A DNA stretch of 64,000 bases, taken from Cladopsammia gracilis (Eukaryota > Cnidaria > Anthozoa > Scleractinia > Dendrophylliidae). The stretch spans positions 145,001 to 209,000 of the forward strand of contig JAJGOT010000359.1 in the NCBI GenBank assembly GCA_022457155.1, written 5' to 3'. The notes under the pieces were generated by a model. It did no database searches and was not told the DNA's origin. It worked only from the letters and a program-made list of their open reading frames with translations. A program made the translations under genes and the position numbers. Below, one piece after another: positions 21,601 through 36,600 of the stretch (its first letter is position 1; every line of letters starts with the position of its first letter).

Positions 21601-24600
21601 ATTATTAGGATGAAGCATGGATGCAATCAATCCAGAAGCACAACATCCGATCGAGAACAAATCAGACCTGTGAGGGAACAACATCTATTGGGAATAATAA
21701 TGAGGATCGAAATGCACCAATAGCAACAAACCAACATGCTACATAAGAGACACGTAACCAATCAACCTCATCGCCAGATGAAGACTAGCAGTAATAGCAG
21801 TCAAAACGTCGCGATCAACATCCCAAAGTGACTCCATAGTGAGACAAATGAACAAGAGTTCACCTACTCCACCACGATGAACAACAACCACATTTCTAAT
21901 AGCATTGTAATTTGTGTTCACTGGTAACCCGTTCACTCCCAGAGTCAATTATGGAGACATGTAGTGTAGTTCTAACTTTTGGTGTGACCATTCAAATGAA
22001 ATCTCTTCGATAGTACTTTTGCATGGTACCATTTGTTTTTCAATAATTTACAAAATGAAATTTGGGAATTTTGATGTTTGGCACTCTTAGAAGTTAAAGG
22101 GTTAAATGCAGTCCACATTGCTAATCCTCTGGAATGGAGAAAAAGGAAAGGGAAAGACCAAACAAGACAGAAAGAGGTTGAGTTGTGTTGTTGTGTCCTC
22201 ACAGAATGACAGTCATAAAGTTTGTAAAATGCAACTGATTTGTTAACTTGCCATGAATCGTAATATTTGTGTTATTGGTTTTTCCTCCTTTCCCAGCCAG
22301 CTGTGCATCTTTTCTATTAAACCTGAGTCAAACAAAGTGAACAAGGATATCACATGACTGATGCAGCAATACACAAAACTTCTACCAACTAAACATCTGT
22401 ATTCAGTGGAGCAAAAGCCTAGTTACTGGGTTCATAAGTCTTACTTGCCTTTACACAGTTGTATATGGCAAATTAGTAAGTAAGTAAGTAACCTTTATTT
22501 AAACACGATGGGTGTTAAAGCTAAAAAGCTTGTGGGGTCGTGCACTATATTACATTACAAACTATTTACATCTAAAATAATTATAATTAAAATACTAAAT
22601 ACAATAAGCAAGACTATAGTTTAGGTATTCATATAAATTCTGCATTATATTTTGATATTGGAAAATAATTTAACAGAAAATTGCCACAAACACTACAGAT
22701 CAGTTTATTGACCTGTCCACCGGCACCCTTAAGTTATGATGTACTGTGTATTAAAGAGGAAAGGCCTTCGTTAATAATTTATTTTTTATTTATTTATTTA
22801 TTTATTTATTTATTTTTTTTTTTTTTTGGGGGGGGGGGGGGGCTGCAGTTCACACAAAAGAAGTAATTTTCTATGGAGGCTGCCAAGGTTGTCTACCCCA
22901 TAATCCTTAAAAATATGTTTATTTTATTACAACTGAAACTTTAGCTGAAGATTCAAAAGATACATTCCAGATCAGTGTACCAGTGTCAAATGGGGATGTC
23001 ATCACAGTGGCTCACATCTGAATAGCTCTATAATTATTGTACCATGTTATCGGAGATTGGAGGTATATTACTAAGTACAGCTTCAATATGGAGGTACATG
23101 TGTAAGTAATGCAAGCCAACTTACCATTTGTGTCATTAAGTATGATGTGCTTTTGAATGATGTGATGGAATTCCTCTGCTTGATGTCTGATGGACTAATG
23201 AGTTATTAAAAAGACATTATTATTTTAAATGTCATGTCAAACCAAGGGAAAGAGCAAAAGTGGAAATACCTCTTTTGGACAAGCTTGAAGTTCTTCAAAT
23301 ATTTTTTCAGGATTCAGCCTGCAATGAAATTGTTGAACATAAGGCATGGTTTAATACATCATGTAAAATAAAGCCATACACCACTAAAAAAAAGAAGCAC
23401 ATAAGTTTACCTACATTTGATCCCAGAATTTAGAAGGCAGGTTCTCTAGGTCTCTATCTGGTCTAGGATGGTGGCGAATTTCCTAAAATGAACAATAACA
23501 TGTTTGGAGAAAAGGTGTTATTAGCATTAATATATCGTGATAGTCAACATGCATTCACATAAATAAATAGACCAAGTAGCAAACAATCTCTAAAGAAGTC
23601 AGCTTAAGACTATATACACACTGTTTTGCTCTCTTGTGGGCAATCCCTGCAAAAGACAGTATCGTATTTACATACTATTGTACTGATTTATACATGTATA
23701 TAAATTTAAAAAATCTCCATGAAATACTGAGAAGCTTATAAAACTTTGGTTCAAATTCTTTGGGCAAACCCGCAATTACATCTTTTGATTCCCAAAATGA
23801 TTGTTATATAGTTACCTGTTCTACTCTAACATCAACCATAACTCTGTAAAATGCCCATAAATAGTCTTCCCATGACTTGCACACTGGAAGAAGCTGAACA
23901 CAAAACACAACATATTTGAGTTAGTTTACCAGTACAGCTGTATGTGTGTAGCTACTTGTAGTATCCACTGTTAATATATGGTAAAATTGACTTTAGCTCT
24001 CCAAAATATCTGTTGGCCAACAAATGTTCAATGTATAGAATGGTGATTTAGCTTTAAGCACTCAAACCAGCCCGATTTGTTTTGTCAACTTATAATTTTA
24101 TTAATAAGCTTTCAAAACCAACAACTTTTAAGGAACAGGTCCTTGCTCTCTAAGTGGCTACTAATTTGTGATCTGGAAATTCCTTTTTTTTTGTTATCAG
24201 TCGAATCATTATAATAAATTATTAAGTAAGGTTTTTCTCTTTTTTATTTATTTTTCTCTGTTTTCTTTCTTTTTTTCTAAGTCAGGGAGGTGCCTCACAT
24301 CACCATGGGTACTTGCATCTCATTTGTGCCTCTTCTGTCTGGGCCAGTATTGGTGTGTGTGGTGTCATCATTGTTTTCCTTTTTCTTTTCTGTTTTGCCC
24401 CTTTATTTGTATTTATGTTTGTGCACTGTAACATTCTTGTAGTTACAGCCAAATTCGTTGTATTGCGATGCGCAAAATGCAAACTTCGAAAAACTTTCTG
24501 CTTTTTCTGCGTTTTCTGTTCCGTCAATCATCTCAGTGGGAGGCGGGGTTAACAGGGAGCGAGTTTTTAGCGCGATGAGAGATTCCCGCAAGTTTGATTC

Positions 24601-27600
24601 GGAGAGTTCAATGGCGATCAATTTTATTCGAAGAGCTGATGAGAAAGAGAAAGGATGCTTAATCGAAGAAGATGGATACAGGAGAGGAATTCAGAAAGTT
24701 AATTTTATCCGTCGATTTTTACCTTAGAATTTGTGTCTTCGCTTGTAAATCTGATTTGCATCGGGCATATAGCTCCGCCGGCGTTGGATGTTTTATCGGC
24801 TTCAAAAGTTTGCATCTAAAAAAATTCGACGACTAGAGATGGGAAAAACCTTCTTCAACTTCCATGGAATATTTCATTTATATGCTGGCAAAATCGACTC
24901 CGCTGACGAGCCGAGAAGTTTGAGCTTTTCCTGTTGTTTACAGTTACGGTCGACCGGTTATGCATCAACGGTAATAATATGCAAATGTAAACCGACAGTA
25001 TGTATGCAGAAAACGAATGTAGTAACGACGGAAAATAAAAGAAAATATACAAAAACAAGATGCGATGTGATTGAATATGAACTTAATATTTGAAAGAAAT
25101 CATCTTGAAGATGATTTTGAAGATGAAATCATTGACAGAATTTTCGGCTATTAGTTTGTCTTACGTACGGTACACTCTTTCAACTCGGGCGCAGAAATTT
25201 GATCATAATTCCGTTTTGGTCTTTTAATCACGCCGATTACAGGTATTTTACAGTTTCCAGGTATTTCTAGCATTTAGCTCGTTTAATTTTTCATAAATCG
25301 ATCTCATGTTCAGTCTTTAATTAAAACTGCCCAAGCAAATGCATAACCCCGCCTCCCACTGAGATGATTGACGGAACAGAAAAAGCAGAAAATTCTTCCA
25401 AGTTTGCATTTTGCGCATCGCGATACAACGAATTTGGCTGTAATAATTTCCTAATAAAACTGTAAAGAAGCAGTGAAATGAAATCATTACATACCTGGCT
25501 AAGGTTTCCACTAAGTGCAGCATAAATGGCTCTCTCGTTCATGCTAAACTTGCTCTGAAAAATAAGAATACAAATTAATGACAAATTGAAAAGGTGAATC
25601 ATTCTTCATGAACAGAACAGGCATTCATGTCAGCATGATGCAACAGTATCAATAATTAGATCCTCTACCTAATGTTTCCATTCATTCAGGAACAAATAAG
25701 CAACACACAAATGAATGCAAGTGTAACACATAAAAAAAAACCCTGCCAGCAGTGGTACAGAGCACAGATGCAGTGTCCAAATGTTGCTACAGATGCACAC
25801 CAGTTATAAATAATCTACTCTACATGCACTGTGTACCTCTTGAGACATTTTCCAACAGGCTGCTTTCCACACATCTCTAAATGGGTTTCCCTCATTGGGA
25901 GCAAGGGCTTCATTGTTGGATACTGAAAAGGAGAAAAGCACTTAACATGTAAATGCTGCACACTCACACACAATACCGTAATGTGGGTGTAATACAGTAC
26001 CTGATTCAACATTAGCATCATGCCACAGTTTCCAGCCTTCAAGAGTTGCCGCCCTCCATGACTGACCACATTTTTCACACAACTGTTGAGCCTTTCAGAA
26101 AATGGAATATAAACAACATCAAATTATTATTGCACAACATTTTAGCACCAGATTGATCCAATGAAACATTTTGCAGATTAATTTACCTGCTCCAGTTTGC
26201 CTGCCCTGATCAAGACAAACAGGTGTCGCAGTAGCCTGGCTTCATCTTCCTGTAGTCAAGTAAAAAAGGTTCATGTTGGTGAATTAACGTGGCTTACAAC
26301 AGTTTCTAGTAATTTCTAATACTTACACTTCGATGGATAAATACCTCTTGCTCACTACTTAATTATGGTCATCGTCATGATTTAACAGATTACCATAGTA
26401 ACAGTTTAACCAAAATTTAAGGTGGCTCTGAATCCCTTCACACAATTTTTTAAGCTTTGCAAAACATTGCATCTTAACATAATAAATAAATGGGCTCTAA
26501 GAGCCATCTCGTGAATACCAAACAACGTAAGGTTAAGACCACCGATCGGTTTTAATTTTCCACACTGAGTTTGAAGTCAAGGAATTGAAGAGTAAAACAG
26601 AATTAAATTGACCAACACATCTTAGCGTGACATAAATATGCATTGTGTGAAACAAGACTGTCTATACAACTGAATGATGCAATATATATACCGAGGAATT
26701 AAAAACAGTTTACATCTGAGTGATTAATCAAGTGAAAATTTCCACAATAAATTGTCCCCTAGCCTGCGTAGCAAGCGTTCCCGTTCGAACGAATTTTTCC
26801 GCATTCTGGCCGCGCGAAAATTGGGGCGAGAGCAAAAAATCGGAGGACGGGGGTGGGAGTGGGGAGATGACGGAACGCTTGCCTGCAAACCCCACGATTT
26901 TGAAAAACGCCGTTCGTCCACGAACGGGGCTCCTGATTGGTGCGGTGTGGTCACCTTGAGTGACAGGTTTGACAAGTAGCTATCAAATTTTCACGCAAAA
27001 TATTTTGAGCGTGACATGGAGCTCGGAGAACATGTGAAAGATTTTGAAACGTGTTTGAACGAAGTTTTGTCGGAGCTGAGCGAAGCGGGGCTTGCTTTTA
27101 CTTTGAAAACGGAACAAGAAAGGGCAATGCGCCATCTTTTTAACGGCAACGATTTAATGGCGTATTGCCAACAGGATTCGACAAAAGTTTAATTTTTCAG
27201 TTGTTTGTTATGATGTGCGGAGTGCGAAGTAAAAGGCAAGGAGGTACAGGCTATTCCAGTATTATTCAGTGTTATTTCTCCATTGCAAAGCATAATTTGG
27301 GATCCAGTCGAAGAGGTAAATTGTATGGGAATGACGGCGTGCGATTTAAATGAAAAACTGGACTGCTTGGACGATATACACACAGGGAAATTTGGAAGAA
27401 CGCACGTATTTAATTAGTCAAAGTACACAAGGATTTCCTCGCTTAAATGTAAAGGCATGTAAAGAAAACAATACGTACCTTATTCCTCTATTAATAATAG
27501 GCCAGGAAATGTTTTTCTTAGACTTGAGTAGACCCGTTGAAAAAAATTATCGTGGTTTAGTTTGACTGTTGTCGTCCATGTCTGTTTGTAGTAATCGGTA

Positions 27601-30600
27601 ATGCCTATTTTAAATTGGTTGGATCGTTGGATCGATACAAAAAAGGCGAGTCAAAAGCCAAATAATACCCAAATCCAGTCATTACTACCATTTGCGTTCA
27701 TCCTTGAAGCGTGATGAATTTAGCGTGAAGTTTTACTTTTCAAACGTTGAAGGTTTTGTCGGTTATGTGTCACTTTTGACCAATGAAACGTTGACGGTTA
27801 AGTCGTGAAATTTACAACGTTTGTGGCGCCATACGAACATGTTTTGTTCACGTGATGTGTAAGTTTTCAGCTTTTGCCTAACCGCTCCAACGAAAGTCTC
27901 TGCTCGTTTGTTGTTGTTTTTCATGGAGACGAGAAAAGTTAACAAGTTTGGAAGGAGTTATCGTCCAGGAGTCGCTCTTGGTCAAGATTTCAAATGCTCC
28001 ATCATTGACAGAATTATAAGCGATGGAGGTGACCGAATAACGGGTTATATTCCGCGGAGTTTTACACAATTTGCGAATGAGCTGCGTGTATCCGTTAACA
28101 CTGTAGCGTGTTTTCGGAATCTCACGCGAGATAGCTGTTGTTAACTCATTAAGACTCCTTGGCGGATTCATAAAGAACACTTGCCTCGTATCTCCAATTT
28201 GCACTTGAATTTGAAGCTCCATCTTGAAGCTACGCTCCCACGGGAAATCTGAAAACTTACACATCACGTGAACAAAACATGTTCGTATGGCGCCACAAAC
28301 GTTGTAAATTTCACGACTTAACCGTCAACGTTTCATTGGTCAAAAGTGACACATAACCGACAAAACCTTCAACGTTTGAAAAGTAAAACTTCGCGCTAAA
28401 TTCGTCACGCTTCAAGGATGAACGCAAATGGTAGTAAGGTTTAGACTTTCTCAAAAACCTAATTGACTCCCAATTGACACCACGATTTCATCTCAAATTT
28501 TAAAGTTGAAAGTGATCTATTTCGGCGGCTGTTTGTTTTTATCGGCGTCGAATTGAAAGTGGCAAGTGTGGGAAGATCTATTTGCATTTGTGGACCGATT
28601 CGAGTTTTATTTTGGTCACAGCAAAATATAAGATGAAATGAAGCTGAATGATTAGTGCTCGTACCATAGAAAAGTCAGAAAATAGCGAGGAAAGCGAAGA
28701 TTGATTTTGAACTACAACTAGAAATAATATAACCGTAAACAAACACAGCAGTACAGTCGCGCGCTGAGTAGTTGAGTTGAGCAGTGATATATTTTTATTA
28801 GCGGGAATTATTTCACCCGCTCTGTCAACCGGTGTTGGATTCAATAAGTCAAAGCAAGCAAATATACGGATATTTCTTCTAATTTAAGTCGGCATTGTTT
28901 TGAAATGGCGAGAAGGTTTATTGATTCCATGAATCTGTGAAGAGATTACTAATTCGAAACATTTTATCTTTTGAAGGAAGTAAAATTCTACATCCGGTAA
29001 TCTGTAATTGGCTTATATGTTGACAAGCTGTCAATCGGCAAATGGAATCAACCGTGACAAATAGGTGGGCGTTTTTCAAAATCGTGGGGTTTGCAGGCAA
29101 GCGTTCCCTCATCTCCCCACTCCCACCCCCGTCCTCCGATTTTTTGCTCTCGCCCCAATTTTCGCGCGGCCAGAATGCGGAAAAATTCGTTCGAACGGGA
29201 ACGCTTGCTACGCAGGCTAATTGTCCCCGTACACTATATTTCGTTCAAAGCTTTGCATATTCACGAGATTAAAAGGGGGTAACCTGTTACAAGTACATGT
29301 ACATCATAAAAGAGACCATAACTTGTTCACCAATCAATGGGCATTTGTTTGATACCATTATTGTAGCATCAACTTTCATAGAATGGTAGTATTGATCTAT
29401 CAAAGTATAAGTGATGGAAAATGCTGGGAACTGTTACAAGCCACCTTAACTAACTGTAATGGTAATAAGCAGTACATTCCCGTGTTGATTGCTTTAGTTA
29501 TGACAAGTCAGTGCACTATCATGGTTGCCTTGTATGAAAGCTGATACTGAATGTAAAGAAATGTTCTTTTTTATGTATTACTAGACTGCTGTTACACACC
29601 TGATCTAAATCAGCTAGAGGTCTGTTCTGTCTCACAGGAGCATCAGGATCCTACATTCACAAAAGAAAGAATAATTAACATACCACAATCCGCCTTGATA
29701 GCAAGAAAGCACCCATGAATAACTCACCATCTCTGTAACTTGGGGTCTTCTCATTCCCACATTTCTTCCTTCTTGTTGCAGTGCATGAAGAGTATTCTCC
29801 CTGACAACATAAATTTAGTTTAAGTGTTTGTTCAGGTGCAATAGTGTCACAGATGGTACAAACTGTGCTCAAGGATGATCAATGTAGTTCAAGATTTCAG
29901 TGCTGACTAAACTTGACGGTATAGACCCCTTTAATAAGTACCAGAATGCATCATATTCCGTTATCGACATCAAATGTGTTATTTTGAATTGTAAAGAGAA
30001 TTCAAAAGAATATGTTTGACGTCATTAGCGGAAAATGATGCATCGTGGTATTTATTAAAAAATGTCTATTGGAATTGAGCCATGCCGTGCTGTAGAGTTT
30101 TCGTAAGTCTTAAAAAAATCAATCATTAAAATGGCCTGGACTAGTGGGGGCAGTCACTATGGAAAACAAAGAAACTCAATGCCATTTTTGAAATTGACAC
30201 TTGAAAAATGTAGGCTAAACTTTTCAAGTTTCAATTCAAGAAACTGGTGCATGCATCCTTGTGACAGTGCCCCTTTAAGGTTGGTTTACTGTTCATTTTC
30301 AAAAAATCATTCGTTTTTCCACTTCATTTCCTACAGCTGAAAAACAATGTTTCATTCAGCTTGATTTTAAAATACCCAAGAATTATCACACTTGTGACAG
30401 TAAGTAATCAGAACCACTCCACTACCATGTTATTTAAATTTTTACAAATTGAAATTTGTCTATTTGTAATGTTTATTTTGTGGTCTGTGGGGGAAGTCCG
30501 TGGTCTGTGAGGCATGGACTGGGGATCAGCTTCTTCAGGTTACACTGGAATGAATTAGGTCAAAGTAGGCTATTGCATGGAATAAAAGAGAAACATTAGA

Positions 30601-33600
30601 CTGGTTTAGCTTCAAGACATACATGTAACTGTACATCTTAAAACAGTTATGATAATAATATTATTAATTTATGACAGAGAAAAGAAGAACACCGAAAATT
30701 AAAATAATGACAAGGAACCTACCAACACACTGACTCAGAAAAATACTCCACTTTATCAGACTCTAAAAACACCTCCAGCCAATCTTCTGCATTCTTTTCT
30801 AGCCAGTCAATAACAATCTAGTACATGTAAAGTAAAATACAAAATTTATGTATATTATACTCAACTTAATAAGAACTAAATATGAAGGGCTGAGTGTACA
30901 ATGGGCCTACAATGTACATGTATGTGCACTTTTAGGGTTGCGGTAACTTTCAAGTTTCAACTGTTTGGAAGATGAATCCAATAAAACATCTAAGTTTGAG
31001 ACCCTGGTCAAGAATCTGCTGTTAATAGTTTTTACAGCATTCTAAACAGTAGAAATGCTTAAAATTCCAGTTAAACTCTATGTCAGCATGGAGCTTGATT
31101 TAAACATAGAGTTTAAGCATTTCTTATGTTTCAAATGCTGTAAAAACAGCAGATTCTTGGCCAGGGTCTCAAAATTACAATAATTATATTTTATTGGATT
31201 TTTCTTCCAAAAAGTTGAAGCTTGAAAAGTACTTGAAAAATGCACATATATTATGCCCTTTTTGCAGTACATTCAGTGAATGACCATTAACATTTTAATA
31301 TTAAACAGTTGATCACAAACAGAAAAATAATTTTCTTGTAAATTATTATGCACAAAATGACCAAATGATGCGTTTACACACAGGTGAACCTCGATCGATC
31401 CTTGATCTTCAATTCTTGCTGACACCTGAGCTATAATATGGCCATCTCTTAATATTACAGACAGTTCACTTGGTCCCAAGGAGACCAAAACTCTACCTCT
31501 GTAATATGGACACTCGAGTCTGTCCCCTTGGTGTCTGTATTATTTTAAGTACATTCAACTGAATTTGTTAGAGATTATTATAATATTTCTCTTTCCAGTG
31601 AAATTCATTTTCTACAAATGAAAATAACACTTGCTGGATAATGTATGGGAAGCAGTTTGAACACAGTCCCTTTGTTTTCCATGCCCTTGTTCTCTTACTT
31701 GACATTTTGTTGGCCACAAATTCTAATGGGTTGATAACCATTAACATCAGCACATATTATAGGACATGTATTATAGCACATGTATTATAGGACATACAGT
31801 GTACATGTAAATTATGTTCTCTTGTTCTCTTACCTGGTTTTGCCTGGTAGAGGCCTCCCTTTCATAGAGATTATTTGTAATGCTTCTTTCACTCCAATTT
31901 CTTCCCTGGAAAAATAATTCATTGTGAAATGTTACAGAATGCACCTAGTTTGAATTATCATTTGAAAGGCAGAGTGCAGAAAGGGCCTTTTTGCATTTTT
32001 TGGTCAATTTTTAAGTCTTGAAGGCCCACTGTCACCCAGTCGGCTTTGTGGTCGTTTGTTTTTGTTTACAAATGACGAGCTCGCTCGTGATTGGCTCTTT
32101 CGGGAATTTTCGACTGCGTTAAATTCGCAATGCATTTTGGGTGACAGTGGGCCTTTAACTTCCTGGAAGAAAACTCCAATGACACATCTATTTTTGATGC
32201 AATGAAAATAAATCAGCTATTTTATCAGCATTTGAAACGGTAATGCTTAAACTCTATGTAAAATCAGACTCTTTGCTGACATAGAATTTAACTAGGAGTT
32301 TATTATAAGCATTTCTTCTGTTTTGTTTTTGTTTTTCTTTTAGATGTATCCAGGGTCTCGAAATTCTGTTTTATTGGATTTCCAAATTACCAGGTAAAAA
32401 TTACCAGGTAAAAATACAGTAGGCCCTCTTTGTACTCAGCCCTTCATTTATTTTTTTATGTATTTGTACATTTGCAAGTTCAGATTAGTCACATTTAACG
32501 ATAAGTGCAAAACAGGTCCACAGTCACGATGCAACTTCGATAACCTGTAGTAAGCTTTTTTTTAATAAGGTAAAAATTCAATTTCAGTCCAAGATTACAT
32601 GCAGCTTAATCCTCCTTTGAATAACCAGGCTGAGGAGAATATAATTTTATAAGAAACCTGGAAAATATTGAAAACCAATGCAACTGATCTGTACCTACCA
32701 CATAATTTGTAAGCATGGCTTCATCATCAAATGTTCCATTTTGAAGTCGATCACTATTGAAACAATTAAAAATAAGTAAAAATGATAAATATTTGGGATG
32801 AGGTACCAAGATTCTTTACTGTCGACTGAATTGGCATGTACATTACATGTACATGTTGTGGTTGAAAATTTTCCTTTGGTTTAAAAATTTAAAACCAGTT
32901 TAATTTTTACAATTTTTCGTTTGTGTCAGATCGATAATTACAAAATTAATAATACTAGACAAAGACAAATAAAAACTAGTGGTTCCATATTGGAAGTGAC
33001 ATGCTGCCACATTTGGAAGCCTTAATTAATTATTTTAACCCATTCACTCCTGCACAATTTCTCAGTTTTTAAACAAATCAACACGAATCGAGGAACGATA
33101 ATAAACCTGGCAATGCGCACAAGAATAAGAGCGAACACAGACTTGAAAAAACAACATCTCTCCAGTCTAGAATAATTAGTGTGAACGATTTTCGAATATC
33201 AGTTGCATATGAAAAATAGCCTGAAAAACTAACTTAAAAGTCAAAATATGAAAAATTACGCAGACATTTTGGATTTAGCAATGCAAGGTAATTAGAGCTG
33301 CGAAATGCAAATCCAGACCAATTCTTGAAATAACAAACACAGGAAAGTAAAGTAAAAGTAAAGTCGCACACGAGCCAGATGGCCCACACAGCCGGAGCTT
33401 AACCCGGTTTCTGTAGCATGAAGCGACTAGGAATATTGCTACTCCCCCCTGGATGGGATGCTAGTCCATCGCAGGGTTACCCCCAGCATTTTGTCGCCGG
33501 TACCCATTTATACACCTGGGTGGAGAGAGACAGTGTGGAGCAAAGTTTCTTGTCTAAGGAAACAACACGACGACAGAGACCGGGCTTCGAACCACCGACC

Positions 33601-36600
33601 TTCAGGTTGAAAGTCCGACGCGCTAATCACTAGACCACCGTGTCTCCACAAACACAGGAAAAAGGACAGCAAATTCTCTCAGTTTAAAGTTTTATTCAAA
33701 TATCTATTAGATTACTCTAAAAAACAAAACACGTTATAAGAATTCCCGGCCCATTTTCAGCGACATAAATCAAGACTGCTACTGTGGTCCACAGTCCATT
33801 ATTTACATAACAACTGTAACTAACCTCCACAACGAAACAAAAGCATTGTGTGTATTTCTCGTTCTTTAAGCACATCAAGCGAAAAATATAAAACGGTGGA
33901 AAAATATAAAACGGTGAGCATTCATCGTTTTAAAAACATACATTCTCAACAAACCTACATTCACAGTCAAACACTTTGGGACCACAGATCGCAGTAGCAG
34001 TTAATTTTAGTACTTGCCTAAATTCACAGTCAAACACTTCGGGACCGCGGACCGCGGACCGCGGTAGCAGTTCGTTTTAGTACTTGCCTAAATTCACAGC
34101 CAACCACTTTGGGACTGCAGACCGCTGTAGCAGTTCATTCTAGTACTTGCTCAACCTCTTTGGTAGCAGTAGATTTATGCCATTGCAAGAAGGCCAGGTA
34201 TTCTGCAATTGCTCCCAGCTCTCTTACCACCTCTTTAATGGCATAAAAATCTTCTTTAACTCTTTTCCGGTCACGCATGGGCTCATCGGACACAACTGTC
34301 CGATGAGAATAAAAATCGTCACAAAATTGCGTTAATTCCGGTCGCCCCCAAACTTGGCATACATGAAGTAGACAGTTTTAGCCAATTATATGGCTAGTTT
34401 CAGCCCCCGGCCGTGGATACTTGTCACGCATTGAATTTTTCATTTTGCCTTTCCAACGCGGCCGTAATTTGTTCCAACGCGGCGCTAATTTGTGGCAGTT
34501 TTAGCAGCCAAGAAATGCTTTTGGACACGAATTTCGACAGCAGAAGTGTTTTCCAGTGGAAATGAAAGTTATTTGGCTGATTAGAAAACGAAAACTCCAG
34601 GTAAGCGATCATTTAAAATGTTAGCGTGTCCCAACTAATGTTATCCTTCTCAGCGAAGACGACCATATGTTCTTCAAATACTATGAAATGCTTTTCAGAT
34701 TGGCTTTCTAAGTTCAAAACCTTGCTTATATTCATGAAATCTATCTTAGAAATCATATTTCCGAGTCCAGAGAGATCAATTTGGATAGAAAGAAGCTTTT
34801 TAGCGTCTGAGCGAAAGGAAATATTTCAGTCACATGGGGACGCTAAAATTATGCAAATGAGTTTATATATAATTAGCATAATATTTTCACGTCAGAAAAT
34901 GAATTCGTAGTAAATTATGTATTTTTCGCTTTTTTTTTGCAGATTTGCAGTCTGTTTGGCCAAGATGTAAAAGAAAAAATTGTACTATTAACTTTTCCCT
35001 CAAACCAGACAATAATTGAGAGGAAATCAGTTTTTGTTAAAAATGCTTGCATAAATTATGAGAAAATGTATCTTGTAAATTTTTGTGGTGAAATATTATG
35101 GGTTTCTAGATAGTGAAATATTTTTTTCCTGAAAGCTTATTCTATTCCCTTTCAAAAGAGGTATAGCTTTACACTCCATTGTAAATACCTAATGAGAAAT
35201 TAAATAAAGAAAATATATGGTCAATTTTCATTTTTTTTCATGTCCGGAAAAGAGTTAAGGACTTTTTCTTTCCATTACTCTGTAATCTAGCACAGCATCG
35301 TTGCTTACATTCACGCAGATGGACGAGTACATCAACAATAGAAATACCCCCCTCCACCAATTACATTCATGTGGAGAGGACTGGGTACTGCTAACAAACA
35401 TCCATCTACCTTTCCATCAGTCGAGTATCAGAACAGAATTAGGATGGCTGCCCTGTGCGGGCAGCAATTAAACTGGTTTGACAATTTTAAAACCAAAACA
35501 TAAAAACCTACCAATGTTCACATACCTGTATAATGATCCAACAAGCCTCCAAGTGTAACTTTCTTGAGAAATGAGATCTACTATATCAACTTGCCTGGAA
35601 AATCTACAACAAAAAGATACAACCACAGATGGACTTATTTGAGCAGATATCCTTTTCATTACAACATAAACAAAATAACTTGGTAAATGTTGAGCATCGG
35701 GTCAAGTAAAAAAGAAAATCAGTTTATCACAAGCATGGGATGTTATAAAATTAATAATTACAAAAACTCTTCTGCTAGTGAGTCCCTGACAGAAGTCAAC
35801 CTGTGATCTTTCCTACACAGATGCTCTAGTTAATAACTAAGCTTCAAAATGTCCTAGCTCCCCATGAGACTCATGTAGCTAGGACATTTTACTGCATGTA
35901 TCAGTGATATCAAGAGCTTTTAGTGCATAGTAAAACAAAGATGGAGAATGTAAAGCTTGGTCATGTAGCTGTCATTTAATTAAACTTATACACTTTGTCA
36001 AGAGTCCCAGACAAGCAAATATGAGACAGTGACAATAAAACCCTCCTACAGTAATATGTAAAATAGTCTCATTCCTTATGTCAGACAAAATTACATGTTG
36101 TTTGGATGCAAACTGTAATAACTAAGAAGTATTGCCAAACATGACTGAGAATTATTAATTGCTATCAAATTGTGCTGTTCATGTTTCTATTTCATAGCCC
36201 AAAATGATCCAGAAAACTGACCAGTCTACCAATGTATGCCTCACAAACAACATTTATGATTCCATAGACTTACTTGGTTTTTCCAGGTGTTGATTGTCTA
36301 ATTAAACCATTAAGAACTCGCAGCTGCTGTCTACATGCCTGAAAAAGGAATTTGAATTCCAAGTTTATATTCTCAGCTGTGGAAACTTGCGTACATGTAC
36401 TAAATGCAATAAAAAATTCATGTGCTTAACAGTCGACAAAAATTATTTATATCCTTATTATGACAGACCAAAATTTAACAATTTATAAATGCAATCACTT
36501 CGGAATGACATAACATGTAAGTGGCACCTTCTAACAACAACAACAACAATGATTTATTTTCAAATAATAAAACAAAATTAATATATTAGCAACCCGCAGC

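Larger units (their letters stand above)
26760..29219. mobile_element. Long-TIR transposon with 9-bp duplication and helicase remnant
   Basis: About 2.5 kb with terminal inverted repeats of about 165 bp, starting TAGCCTGCGTAGCAAGCG. It is flanked by the direct repeat ATTGTCCCC (26751-26759 and 29220-29228). A 9-bp duplication with long TIRs suggests a Mutator-like element, or P/hAT if the true duplication is 8 bp. The interior holds a broken RecQ-like helicase frame and a nested smaller element. It sits in the NUP107 intron between exons 17 and 18. Confidence 0.75.

Noticed and set aside
33583..33640. A possible tRNA-Glu gene on the minus strand
   Set aside because: It is the head of a SINE, with a tail and a target duplication.
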